Source of the DNA: Telmatactis stephensoni
Taxonomy: Eukaryota > Cnidaria > Anthozoa > Actiniaria > Isophelliidae
Direction: 5' to 3'
Assembly (NCBI GenBank): GCA_029948255.1
Contig: JALIZF010001774.1
Span: 310,001-374,000 of the forward strand
Length of the DNA: 64,000 bases
Positions 49,870-61,500 of this stretch are shown piece by piece. Both the position numbers and the translations under genes were made by a program. The first letter of the stretch is position 1. Each line of letters opens with the position of its first letter. The notes beneath the pieces are model-generated. The model was not told the DNA's origin. It saw nothing but the letters and a program-made list of their open reading frames with translations, and did no database searches.

Positions 49870-50364
49870 CTTAAGTTTTGCTTGGTCCGTCTTGCTACAC
49901 ATGTACACAGGTAAACCTAAAAGGAGCCGTTAATGAAAGTATAGATGTCATAATGTTGAAAGAATGTCGTGTCATGCTGGTGCTAATCTCTAAGGTGTTT
50001 TACCACAAGCATTCTTATGTTACCGATCGGCGAGGTAAATTTTAAAAAAGGTCAATCAAAGATGTATGTATGGCTATAAAGGACTCAATACACTCATGAT
50101 AAGTATGTATGAAAAAGATCAGAAGTGACTTTCGGCAAGTGACGATAATTATGCAAGTAAAACCCACAAGCCTTTTTGTGAAAGAACGTCAATCATCCCT
50201 CTCATTAGGTATCCGTCCAGTGTATTACTAAATTTTACCTTTCAGGTCTAAAATATCCCACGCATTGATAATTAAAAAAAAGAATTTTATTTTAGACATA
50301 GATAAAGGGAACATTAGCTTTTACGATACAATATTGTGATTTGTAAATTTGAGAGCTAAACTGA
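49870..50364. other. Spacer between transposase and kinase genes
   Basis: AT-rich, no gene seen. Probably contains the 5' end of the EnSpm element or the 3' flank of the kinase gene. Confidence 0.35.
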
Positions 50365-51579
50365 CTAATGTATTTTCTTGTTCACTTTTATAACTGCATT
50401 AAATTTGTCAATAAAACCCTGGAGTGATAATCTCAGTACAGCATTATCAGTATAACATTCCTTTGCAATTTCATAATAGACATTACATGATTTAACTTTA
50501 CGGCATATGCGTTTTGCTAACCACCCAAAGCTATATGCATCCGTTATAGTAGAAGCAAAGCATGTCCCATCTAACAGCTCCGGGGCAATATGGGGATACC
50601 TTTCTTTGTCTCGTGGATCCCTATCAATCGAAGAGTGACGTCGCTGCGTCGATGAATAATGTTTATGCACACACTTTCCAAAATCTACAATAACTGGGCT
50701 CCACATAGCACTCCTTCTCATCATTAATATGTTATTTCCATGGATATCACAGTGGAGAACTCCTTTTGTGTGCATGTGAACTATGGACCCTGCTAATGTG
50801 TAGATAATTGTAGGCCAACAGTCATCTGTTATCAATTTAGTTTTCAGTGCATCATTCAAAGTGACAACTTTGCTATTCTCACCACAAAACTCCATGACAA
50901 GTAATTTGCTACCGTCCTTTTCACAAATGCCATAGAAGTAAGGAAAACCTGGATGATCATCCAAACTGCAGAGAATGCGCGCCTCTCTATCAATCAAATA
51001 GCTGTACTTCTGTTCTTTTATTTTCTTTACAGCGACTACAGCTGACCTATACTGCATTAGTCGAACACTACCAAACCTTCCTTCCCCTAAAAGTGTGTCT
51101 TTCTCATTGCCACATTCTTGCAATAAGTTTGAGTTCAACGAAGATATCGTCATTGAAGATGTCTTCTTCGCGACTTTTGAAACCGTGCAATGAGGTTCAT
51201 CTAAACGGAAAGTTCTTTTAAGTTTTGATGTATGTCCAACTTCTGGTCTAGCTGCCAAAAGGACCTTTCCGGCGTAAGAAGAACGCAGTACACGTGGATT
51301 TATAGTTTTCATATTTTTATCAAATCCATAGCTGTGATCAGTGATTTCACCAATTTGTTTAGGCTGTGCTGTGTTTCTGTTATTTGCCGTTGGCTCAACA
51401 GAGGTTTCCTTGCACACTTCAATTGTGCCATCTCGGGTTTCTTTGTTTGTTTGTTCTGCTACATTTCGAAATAAGTCTGTCGTTTTACATCGACGTCGCG
51501 CTGTCTGCTTTTTCCTTAAGTTTTTTCGACGCAGTGACAGTTTTTCCTTTGATCGTGCATATTTTCTAGCAGCGTCCAT
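50365..51579 (-). CDS. Protein kinase-like protein, single exon, 404 aa
   Basis: The N-terminal ~165 residues are basic and Ser/Thr-rich (KLSLRRKNLRKKQTARRRCK). The kinase domain follows: Gly loop LGEGRFGSVRL, VAVKK lysine, catalytic loop HCDIHGNNIL (Asp and Asn present, Arg of HRD replaced by Cys, Lys by His), DFGKC and APELL, then TDAYSFGWL. All residues needed for ATP and Mg binding are present, so it could be active. The absence of introns and the location next to a CACTA transposase and other transposon genes suggest a retrocopy or a gene carried by a mobile element. I recall multicopy kinases of this style in cnidarians. Substrate unknown. Confidence 0.75.
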   Translation of the reverse strand: MDAARKYARSKEKLSLRRKNLRKKQTARRRCKTTDLFRNVAEQTNKETRDGTIEVCKETSVEPTANNRNTAQPKQIGEITDHSYGFDKNMKTINPRVLRSSYAGKVLLAARPEVGHTSKLKRTFRLDEPHCTVSKVAKKTSSMTISSLNSNLLQECGNEKDTLLGEGRFGSVRLMQYRSAVVAVKKIKEQKYSYLIDREARILCSLDDHPGFPYFYGICEKDGSKLLVMEFCGENSKVVTLNDALKTKLITDDCWPTIIYTLAGSIVHMHTKGVLHCDIHGNNILMMRRSAMWSPVIVDFGKCVHKHYSSTQRRHSSIDRDPRDKERYPHIAPELLDGTCFASTITDAYSFGWLAKRICRKVKSCNVYYEIAKECYTDNAVLRLSLQGFIDKFNAVIKVNKKIH

Positions 51580-52022
51580 GATATTCAGGTTCTTTTAAAG
51601 TAATTACTGACATAATCAATACTATGGCCTGTGGTCAAGGGTCTCGCGGGAGGGGAAGGGAAGGGGAGAGCCTGTAATAAGCATAATAAGCTTGTTCGTT
51701 GAACAGTTCGCTCTCTTAGTCCACAATGAAAAAACTTTGAGCATTTGCAGGATTTGTCGAAAAACTTTAATGTTTACTTCACAAGTTAGTCGTCATTTTC
51801 TCCCTCCTTTCACCTTCCCTCCCCCTCCCGAGAGTCTTTCAACTAGGGTATCTCTCTATTGAAAGTATTGTCTACACCCTCTTGCATCCATGACATCAAG
51901 CTTGCCAAAAGAGCGGGAAATTCAGTTGCTTCTGTTGCTTCAGATTGAATGACACTAGCGAAGTTGACCTGTAGCTTAATCTCGTGTTTTTTACTTCATA
52001 CTTACTTAAATTATATGGGAAA
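51580..52022. other. Putative promoter region between kinase and downstream gene
   Basis: Divergent start regions of the kinase (minus) and the four-exon gene (plus). Contains G/A-rich GGGAGGGGAAGGGAAGGGGA (51648) and C-rich CCCTCCCCCTCCC tracts on either side, which can be strongly purine-asymmetric. No gene. Confidence 0.4.
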
Positions 52023-54045
52023 ATGATTGGAGCTGAGGACGAAACCCAGATCGACGAGCTAAGGCGAGAAATGCATGAATTGAAAGAAGAATTAAAAGCG
52101 CTGAAAGAATCAAACGCCAAAACTCAGAACAACGGACGAAACTCTACTAAGCAAAGAAAAAAGCACGAAATCGATCACGATTGCTCTGTAAGTAATTTCT
52201 TTTTCATTTGATGTAGTGTTTGATCGTACTTACGTCTATGTTTTGCGATTTATAGGTCACCTTAGAAGGCGGTCATTGTATTGTTCCCGCGCTTTCTTAA
52301 TTTATTATTTACAGTGTTACTTCTTATAGTAACGAATGCCTTGAATGAATTATTTAAACCAGTGTATAAGTACTTTGGTATTTATTTCATGTTCTGTTTG
52401 ATAGAAATTACTTCTATGTTTTGCAATTTATGTCCTGTTAGGGAAGATTGAAATGGTACTGTTAGTAATTCGCTTCCCGCGCTTTCTTAATGTATTACAG
52501 TGGTAGCTGTAGTTACGGATGCCTTGTTAGCTATGTGAATTATATACACCACTGTGTATCGACTAACTTAAATGTTTGTTTTATTTCAGAAAGCAGTACA
52601 TAAAGTTCACAGTAGGCTTTCCGAGAATGAAGACTTCAGGGGTTGGAGTTTTGAAGAAGGGTATTGTATTAGTTAATATCAGGCTTTGTAATATTTATTG
52701 AGAATGTGTGTTTTTATATGACGTCATCAACAAGCAAACAACTCTCAAAATATTTCTGAAACTAGTTTAGCCCGATAATTTAGCAAAGGAGTTTGAATGA
52801 ACTAATATTTGACCTGTTTCTGTACCTTTGGCCGTCGTGTTATCAGGGGTCACAAACGTGTCACGCAATTCCGTCACGAAATTTTTGAATGATTTAGAAC
52901 TTGCCACAAATTCTACACTTCTGGGTGAATCAGTGAATATATCTTTTTGAATTCAAGAAATGAAGATTTGGTTAAACGGTAATAATTTTGCTTCAGTTAG
53001 GATAAGTTTGTCTTCGACAGGCCATCCGTCTTTGAGCGGAAAGCTAGTCGGTGCGGTTAAGCCGTCTTTGAATGGCAAAACAGCATTCAGACAAAACTTA
53101 AATCATGTTAGCACCCAATACGCGTTTTAATGTTTTTAGAGATAGGATAATATAAGTTTGTCTTCGACAGGCCATCCGTCTTTGAGCGGAAAGCTAGTCG
53201 GTGCGGTTAAGCCGTCTTTGAATGGCAAAACAGCATTCAGACAAAACCTATACCATGTTAGGCACTCAATAAGCGTTTAAATGTTAATGTTTTAAAGATA
53301 GAAATACGTATATGTAAGTTTCGAGGAGCCACCCCAGCGTTGAAAGGAAGGAAAGAATACGTTTGTGACTATATGCTGTGAGCTTTTAGTAACATCACAA
53401 TGGTGTCAGTTTATATCTGTTTTTGCCTGATTTTTGCACGGCAGGCTAACCTTAATTATTTCGTGTGACCGTTTTCCAGATTTTATTCAGACGGAAACAA
53501 GGAAGTCTCCAGAAAGATAAGAAGAGAAGTACGTGGTCTCTACAACAGACGATGGGAAAAACCTACAGTGAAAGGTCAGTGAATTTCATGTTGATATTTG
53601 TATAGGCCTTTTCCTGAAGATTGTGCGCGCAGCTTACTTGAAAGTCCGTTGAAGGGAAATTATTTTGAACGTGAAGTTTAAATTTTGAGTGTTATTATAA
53701 CTAAAAAGATTTATACATCAATTCCTGTCGTTAACTTTGAAATATTATGCTTTATTATAAAGCACTTGTTTAATCACACTTGTTACCCATTTACAGTTGT
53801 TAAAAATATGATCGGAGCTATTTTCGTAGTGATGATGCGCGCGAAATCTTGATAAAAAGGCCTAGATAAGGCGCACTTTAAAGTCAAAAATGTTGTACTT
53901 CACAAGGTAATTAATTTAATCTTTTATACGTTTAGATGCAATTCACCAATACTGGAAATCATTGAGGGACGACTGTACAAGACGTAAAAATCAGAAATTT
54001 GAAAAGCACAGAACTAACCTCCGTCTACAGCAGAGAAAAAAACGG
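52023..54045 (+). CDS. Four-exon gene of unknown function, partial
   Basis: Exons 52023-52187, 52590-52660, 53480-53574 and 53936-54045 have GT-AG borders and phases that join correctly. The product starts with a coiled coil (IDELRREMHELKEELKALKE). It then has FRGWSFEEGFYSDGNKEVSR, RREVRGLYNRRWEKPTVKD, AIHQYWKSLRDDCTRRKNQK and a basic end (LRLQQRKKR). It looks like a coiled coil followed by a small basic helical domain, possibly nucleic-acid binding. The fourth exon ends at a donor (GTAAAT), so at least one further exon is expected, but none is visible before the repeats at 54.3 kb. Family not recognised. Confidence 0.55.
53002..53247. repeat. Direct repeat (~95 bp, period ~152 bp) in an intron
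   Basis: ATAAGTTTGTCTTCGACAGG ... to ...GCATTCAGACAAAAC occurs at 53002 and 53154, nearly identical, with the unit GCCATCCGTCTTTGAGCGG and a partial internal echo (GCCGTCTTTGAATGG). Confidence 0.85.
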
Positions 54046-54291
54046 GTAAATTACTTTTCATTTCAATTTTTCCCTTCCATAATTTTATTTTTCGCATCAT
54101 TTGACAGAAAATTACTGTTGTGTACGTATTATATTTTATTTCATACCATTATAAAGTCGGGTTAAGACGGTACGATTGTCAGCCGCATTTGAGCTTTTAT
54201 CATTTTAGCACTCCTTTTTCATTCAAAAATCTTCCCGCTACGAGAAAAATATTTTACTTTGCTTGAAACTTCTTTGCATTTCGCAATATAT

Positions 54292-54421
54292 CGTTTGTTA
54301 TTGTAGTCTTCGGGAGTTCTGAAATGCTGTCGCGAAGCCTGAAGAAGACGCACTAAGTGCGCCGAAACGTCGCCAAAAAGGACAGCATTTCAGAACTTCC
54401 GGAGACCACAATAACAAATTA
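54292..54421. mobile_element. Foldback MITE with TTTGTTATTGTAGTCTTCGG ends
   Basis: Arms of about 40 bp (TTTGTTATTGTAGTCTTCGG and its complement with few changes) contain TTCTGAAATGCTGTC and enclose a smaller palindromic centre (GACGCACTAAGTGCGCC). Non-coding; nothing else recognised up to 54850. Confidence 0.8.
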
Positions 54422-54850
54422 AACAAAAATATTTTACTTTGCAACAGATTTTTCGGACCGACATATCGTACCGTGTAAACTCGTGCTTCTCGACTTCGTT
54501 CCCGCGCTATTTCACTTTCACTATAATTTGTGTTTTAACAAAGATGAAGGCCTTGCCTAAGCCCTAAATGCGGTTTTGGTCGGTAGATATTTTAACAGTA
54601 TTGGATAACAGTCATGCTATAATGGCAGATCTTGTGCGACCGTCCGATACTTTTCCCATCTTGGGTGTATGTGACGTTTTTAAGTTTTATAGCTGTATGT
54701 TTTTCTGCACTTTCAACCAGCAACTGGCGTTGTATTTAGAGTACAGTAAAACCAAGTACACAGTCGCTCGCCGATGTTTGAAAAGAGAATGTACAATAAT
54801 CGAGTGTGTTCATTTATTACGACGCTGATTAGAGACGTCAAGTACATATC

Positions 54851-55078
54851 CTATTCAGCTCGCTTTCTAGTCGTGATACTTTGGAAGGCGATGTGAACTG
54901 AAGAGTATTGTACATTTCTCTTCTTGGGAGTGTCTTTGAAGGTGAAGATGATGCTTGAGACGTCGAAGGAAGCGGCGCATTTGGACAGAGGTAGCAGTTT
55001 TTGACAGAGTTTTGTGCTCTGTATTACGTTGTTGACTTGGTTTCTTTGAAGAAGGACATGATATATTTTAAAAACCAA
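54851..55078 (-). pseudogene. Remnant of an RPA-like gene of Helentron B
   Basis: The minus-strand DNA here resembles the exon 1 region of the RPA-like gene at ~42470-42600 (Ser/Pro-rich N-terminus and SPSKIA-type segment; shared phrase GGAAGGCGATGTGAA). It is frame-broken and short. It lies ~0.5 kb behind the replicase gene, the same order as in Helentron A. Confidence 0.55.
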
Positions 55079-55563
55079 AATAGAGTGACTTCTTGCAATG
55101 GTGTGTCATATCAAGTGTACTAAAAACTTAAAAGTTAGACGATTCGATTGTCATTGGTTGTTAGATGGCCAATCAGGACGTGCAATTTTCGATCCGAAAT
55201 GTACTTCAAGCTCGCTTCAACATAAGAAGGGAAAACTTTGAAATAAAACGTAAGTTTCGACAATAACATGACTAAATTTGTAGTCGTTCTAGTATATATT
55301 GATGATCTTATGTCATTACTTTCTAATTGATAGTAATTCCTCAGTAAATTAGCTTAAACCTTATTGTGAAAAAATGTTGTGTTCGTTTGAGTCTTTATGT
55401 CATACATCAAAATATATACTGACCTCTTAGGGAACAGGTTGAACAATGTTTTTATTGGTCTAGGTATCAAGTGTGTATAAGCTAATCAGAACAAATGATT
55501 TTCGATCCGATTTATGGTTCAAGCTCAAAACAAGCTGGATACATTGAATTTACTTACTGTAAG

Positions 55564-58500
55564 TTATATTTCGATAAGAAATTGAATGGAATCGTGATCT
55601 GAATAATATACACTTGTTACTGTACATATAACTTTATCGTTAATAACTTGTTGGACATATAATTGATCCAGGAGACTTCCACTTGATACAAAAGTAGGTT
55701 TATTTATAATTTGAACATAACCTAGAGAATTCATGAGAGATTTGAGAGATATATCAGTAAAATAATTGATATTGAAGTCACCTAAAATAATTTGAATGCT
55801 ATTGTTTTGTATAATATGACTAAGGTTCTCGAGATACTGTGTTGTATTGCAGTTGTTCTTTCTGTATATCAATAAGAATACAATTGATTTGTCTGTGTGT
55901 GTTTTGATTGTTTCAAGCTTCCAGGCATTTATTATTAGAAAATATTGTGTGTTTAAGACAGTGATGGTAGGTTTAGTGCATATTGCTAAACTCAAATATT
56001 TATCGTTAGGATGATCTTGTCTATAGAGTTCATACGGTTGCAATATGTTTTTAATACTATTATCAGAGTGATGAGGCAGAAGTTGAGTTTCAGTGAGAGC
56101 TATCATATCAGACATAGTAAGTCTTGCATCATGTTTGATATCAATGCTATGTTTTCTTAGAGATCGTATATTTAACAGAGATATAGTGACATGATTGTTA
56201 TCAGTTATTGAAGCAGTCCAAGCCATAACAGTAGTATTATGCAATTCTCTCATTCTTTCATATTCAGTGTTTACTCTAGGGTTAGCTCTTACATGTTTGT
56301 TTTCTATTTGACCAATGACATGTAATCCTTGTAAAGATCTGGCTCTGCTAAGTGCTACGTATATCTGTCCATAGTTAAAATAAGTTTGTCTATTTAGATC
56401 AAAACTAACAACTATTTCATCTAATGTTAATCCTTGTACTTTATGTACTGTACATGCCCATGCTAGTGTAAGAGGAAACTGTAGTCTTTGTAATTCTGGT
56501 GAAGATGGTTTTCCTGGTCTGACTTTAATTCTTGCAAGTACAGGTTGTAATGGTACAGAACTTGTTTCTCTGGCATATTGATCTGTATGTTTTTGTATAG
56601 CATTGATACCAGCTTGTGAGTCATCAAACTTGATATAGATAACAGAAGCTTTATTTGTACTGTTGTTAATAGCAACTTTTGTTACAGTACCCATTTGACC
56701 ATTTATCAGTCTATCACTAATATCTATATTGGTTGTTAGCATTACACGAGAGTTCTTTTTAATCAATATTTCAGAATCAAGTCCTCCAGTCTCTGATCTT
56801 CCTCTGGCTAATACTCTATCAATGTCTTGCTGTGATACATGTTGTGGGTATTGATCAATTGCTTTCAGTCTGTATAAGGGTCCATTCAGTTGTTCTAAGT
56901 GTATGTTATTATGTTGATCAACAGGTGCATTTTCAGCAAAGATATGTAATGCTTGTGATGGGTAATCAGTTTGATTTGATGTTAAAGCTCTTGATTGTAT
57001 TACTTGAAGGTCATTTTCAGTTTGGGAAGCAGTTCTAAATCTGTTCAATAATTCTGTGAATGGCTGGTCATCTTTTTGCCTCATGATCTCAGTCAACTCT
57101 ATCATTTCAAATACAGACCAAGGATGGCATAAATTAAATATGTTGTTTTTATATTCATCAAATACAGGTTTTTGACGTATTGGTGGAAGTTGATACAGAT
57201 CACCGACTACTATAATACTAAGTCCTGCATAAAGCTGGTCATTTGGAGTAGCAAATATGTGTTTTAACCTTTGATGTATATGTAGTAAAATGGTATTTGA
57301 TACCATAGAAATTTCATCAATAATTATCAGCTTTAATTCAGACAAAGATATCCTTATTTGTGTTCTTTTTTGGTCTGACATTGGAGGTACAGTTTCTCCT
57401 GCTTCTTTGGGGATTGCTAAAGCAGTATGTATAGTTGTACCATTGATATTGATAGCAGCTACACCTGTTGGAGCCATTAATAATACTGTTGGTTTTTCTA
57501 CATTTGATTGACTATGTCTAAATGTTTTTGTAGCTGTGTGATATATAGTTCTAATAAGATGTGATTTTCCAGCTCCTGCACCACCTGTTACAAATAAATA
57601 GATAGGATCTACTTTCTCTGGTTTAATGCTGTTCATATTTTTAACCTTGTTTCTACACCAGGTTAATACAATGTTGTATGCTTTGCGTTGTTCGTTATTG
57701 AGTGATCTAACGGACTGACGAAGATCATCATCAGATATTTCTGATGGCTGTATATATGTGGAGATAGTAGGACGATCATTTGAATTGTTTACATTATCCA
57801 GATGCTCTGGTGGGAGGTTGTTAAATGACTCTTCATTAGAGTTATCTTGTGGTAATTGTGATTGTAAATCTTCATTTTCTTGATCATTAATTGGATCATA
57901 AGAGTGAATTGTGCTCATATCATTATTTCTGAGTGTTTCTAGTGCTTCATTAACTGCATCAGAATCTGGCTCAAATACATTCCTATTTTTCTCTACTAAT
58001 GGTTGTACATTTGGTTCACTGAATTTAGACATGTAAGTCTTTTGATCACCTATAAGCTCAGTTTCATCTCTCCAAGGATAGTATAGTATTAGGAGATGAT
58101 GGAAGTATTTCTCAGGTTCTTTTGTTTTACTTGGAGTATGATAGCGTAAAACAGCTTTAACCTTTCTACATTTCATTACTTCAGTACCATTCATTAATTT
58201 TATTTTGTTAGGAAAGGTAGTTGTATCTTCATTACCATCTACATGAGATTGTTCAATTATACCATCACTGAGTACTTCAGGCTGAGCATCAGCTGTTTCT
58301 GATATGTTGGTTCTATAATCCTTATAATAGAAAGCAGCAAACTCAGCTAGACACATGTTATTGACAGATGGGATGTAATTTGGTCTTATACTGTATCGTT
58401 CAATAATATTGGACTTATATATATCAGTACTATCATCATCTAAATCATCAAGTTCTTGTTGGCTCTTAGCTACTCTTAACCTTTTCTCTGGCATATCTGT

Positions 58501-61500
58501 GCTCACAAAAACAGTTTTGGGAAATATTTTTCTTAACCACAGTTCAGGCATGCAGCGATAAACACTTTCCTGAGAGCTAACTTCTCTAGAAGATAGAAAT
58601 GCTGCACCAATTTTTTTAAGTCCATCTCTAATGTTCAAATTTGTTTCTCTAGCTTCACGTGCAGCATTGACAATAGCTTGTGAACATTCAGTTTCATCCT
58701 TTGTAAAATAACTACATACATATGTGATACATTTATAATGATTAAAAATTGGTTGAAGATCTACATTAGCTGCAAATCCTTTGATACCAGCAATAAAATA
58801 GTTATTAGTAAAACAGCTGTCAAGTGGTCTCTTTAGGTGTAAACCATAGTCAGAGTCTGGTGATACTGATAATGCACCTTCATATTCTTCTTTAGTGATA
58901 CCAACATCTGTAAATATATCTTCTTGAGTTAGAGATTGGTTATAATCAGGTTTACTAGGATTAAGAAGTGCATCTATTTTCTGCTTTACCAATGAAAGTA
59001 TTTCTTTACATCTATTCAGTGTATTTGTTTTCAACTCTTCATCCATATCATCAGGCAAAGGTTCAGCTACAATAGTTCTATCAGTGAAAAACTGTCCAAA
59101 GTTAAACCTACAAGCTATGTTTTTATACTTTCTACAGGTCTTACTGTGGCTGTGAGTTTGATATTTCTTTACCAGTTCATATAATTCAGGATCAGTTTCT
59201 TTGTTTGGTAAATGGGCTTGTACATGTAGGTCAATATAGTCTACATAGGCATCTTTAGTATCATGAGTAAGTTTAGGGCAGTCTGATGTCCATATCAATG
59301 CATGTAAGTGAGGAGAACCTCTCATCTGGAATTCTATGCGAAGTGCATAATACACTATTTTACCTATTGGATTGACATTGGTCAGTAAAATCTCAGTAAA
59401 GAAAGTTTCTACTCTGTATTGAAAGTGTTTTGCTGTAATGACAGGATTGAGATTAATAAGCCTGCATTTTTCATCGTATGACAAAGCATCTACTTCTTCA
59501 TTACTCAGGTTTCTACCATTAGCTCTTGAAATAATTTGAAATACTTCTGGCCATCTTAAATCAGCACATGATAATGTCATAAACCATGTTGGTATACCTA
59601 ACTGTTTTACCATGGCTACTACTTCATACATAAATTTTTGCCAGTATGGGGGTGAACCAGGTATCTGTCTTAAGAATAAATATGCTTGATCTTGAGAAAT
59701 AAGATTTTGTAGTATTTGAATATTTGATTTAACTTGCGATGCAGTGACTTGTTGACCATGTACTTTCTTAAGTGCTATGTTGATACTATCAGAAACTTTT
59801 TTCTGTTCTATTATGAATTGTGCAAAGAATAAGTATTCAGGGTTCATAGCAAAGCGCCCACTATAATGTAATAGTCTAGAATTAAAATACTTAACAGGTG
59901 ATAATTTGATGTCTCTTTCAGTTTTGTATCCAAATCTCCCTTTAGGGAATAATACTGGGAATGCAAGTTCTTCACAGAGTTTATCAGTCATTAAAGATAC
60001 TGGGTGTTTGTTTTCACCTGGTGCAACATTGTATATTTCACGTCCAGTAGAAACATTAGAATTGTTCTGTTCTATAATAACTGGGTAATCTGGTAGTATA
60101 GATTGTAAACATGTTTCATTAGCTGGCGATCTGTATTCATTTAAAGGATCATCTTGTTCTTCATCATTATTTTCAATAACAATATTTTGATCTAGAGATT
60201 GATCGCCTTGTATTATATCTGTTTCAGTTGGAGTTAACTGTTCTATATTTTGGTTCTCACTATTCTGTTGATTATTATTATCTGCTGATAAATCATTAGT
60301 TTCAGTGTTTGTGATATATGTGAGTTCATTGTTGATGCTTGCACAATCAATGACAATATCTTTGTATAATGTGTTATTAGATTTCAGCCATGTCAAGGCT
60401 GCTTGGATAATTTCTGGTCGTACAGCTTCAAAATATACGTGTCCTCTAAATTGTAACTTTCTCTTTAACTTCAACATAATAATACCAGATCTCTCAGATG
60501 GGCGAGGTAAAATATTACACGTCTGATCACATTGAACAGGTACATTACAGATAGAACCCTTAATTTTACGTTGCTGACCCTTTGGCATTATCACAATCTT
60601 CTCAAATACTATACGTTGTGCAATTAATATTTGTTCTAACTTTCTCAAACAGTCAAGCTCAGTAGGTATGTCATCAACAAGTAAGTTGTTTATTATTGCC
60701 TGGCATGGTATTGCATTTTTAACACATTTTGTGTGACATGTTTTACATATATAATTCTTCCCGTCAAATGATTCTTTGGTGGTAAACATAGATTCACTTG
60801 GATATTTGTTTGTAATGAGTTTCAAAACTGATTTCTTGTATAAGCTGCGGTTACATACACAACATATATAGTTTGGACCTTCTCTTATTTGTTTTTTAAA
60901 ACTTTCTATACAAGAGGTTAAAGTCATACTCTGAGAACTGTTGTATCTTTTCTCCTTTCCTTTCTTCAATAGCTCTTGATTTTCAATGGTATCCATTGTT
61001 CTATATTTTTCACTTTTCTTATCTAATAGCTGTCGTTTTTTATTGTTATCCATTAGCTTGTATTTTTCTCTACAAGATTCTAGTAATATTTTTTTTTTTG
61101 GTGTTTCCATTTCCTCATAATTTAGTTTTTGTCGAATATTTTTCATTAATCTCTTTCTTTCATTTCTGTCTAAACGGTCGTTGTAAGTACATAATAAAAA
61201 TTGAAGTTTATATTGTTGTCCCAAATTGCATGATGTTTTAATATTGCTTATTATATCTACAAGTGAAGATGTTCCATTGATATTCTTTGTATATTGAGCA
61301 CATGGTGTTTTTGATTGATCATACATTAATATTGAGTACATATACTTGGATCTCTTTGTAGGTTTAAAAATACAACTGATACAAAGAGTTGGAAACCACA
61401 TTATAAACCCAGAACTGTGAATATTACATTGTATTATATCTATAAGATTATGTTTGTATTCAAGGGGATCGATTAATGAACCACCAGTAATATTATTGCT

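Noticed and set aside
54300..54420. Hairpin as a microRNA precursor
   Set aside because: Arms are longer and more perfect than usual precursors and have MITE-like terminal structure; no expression evidence available.
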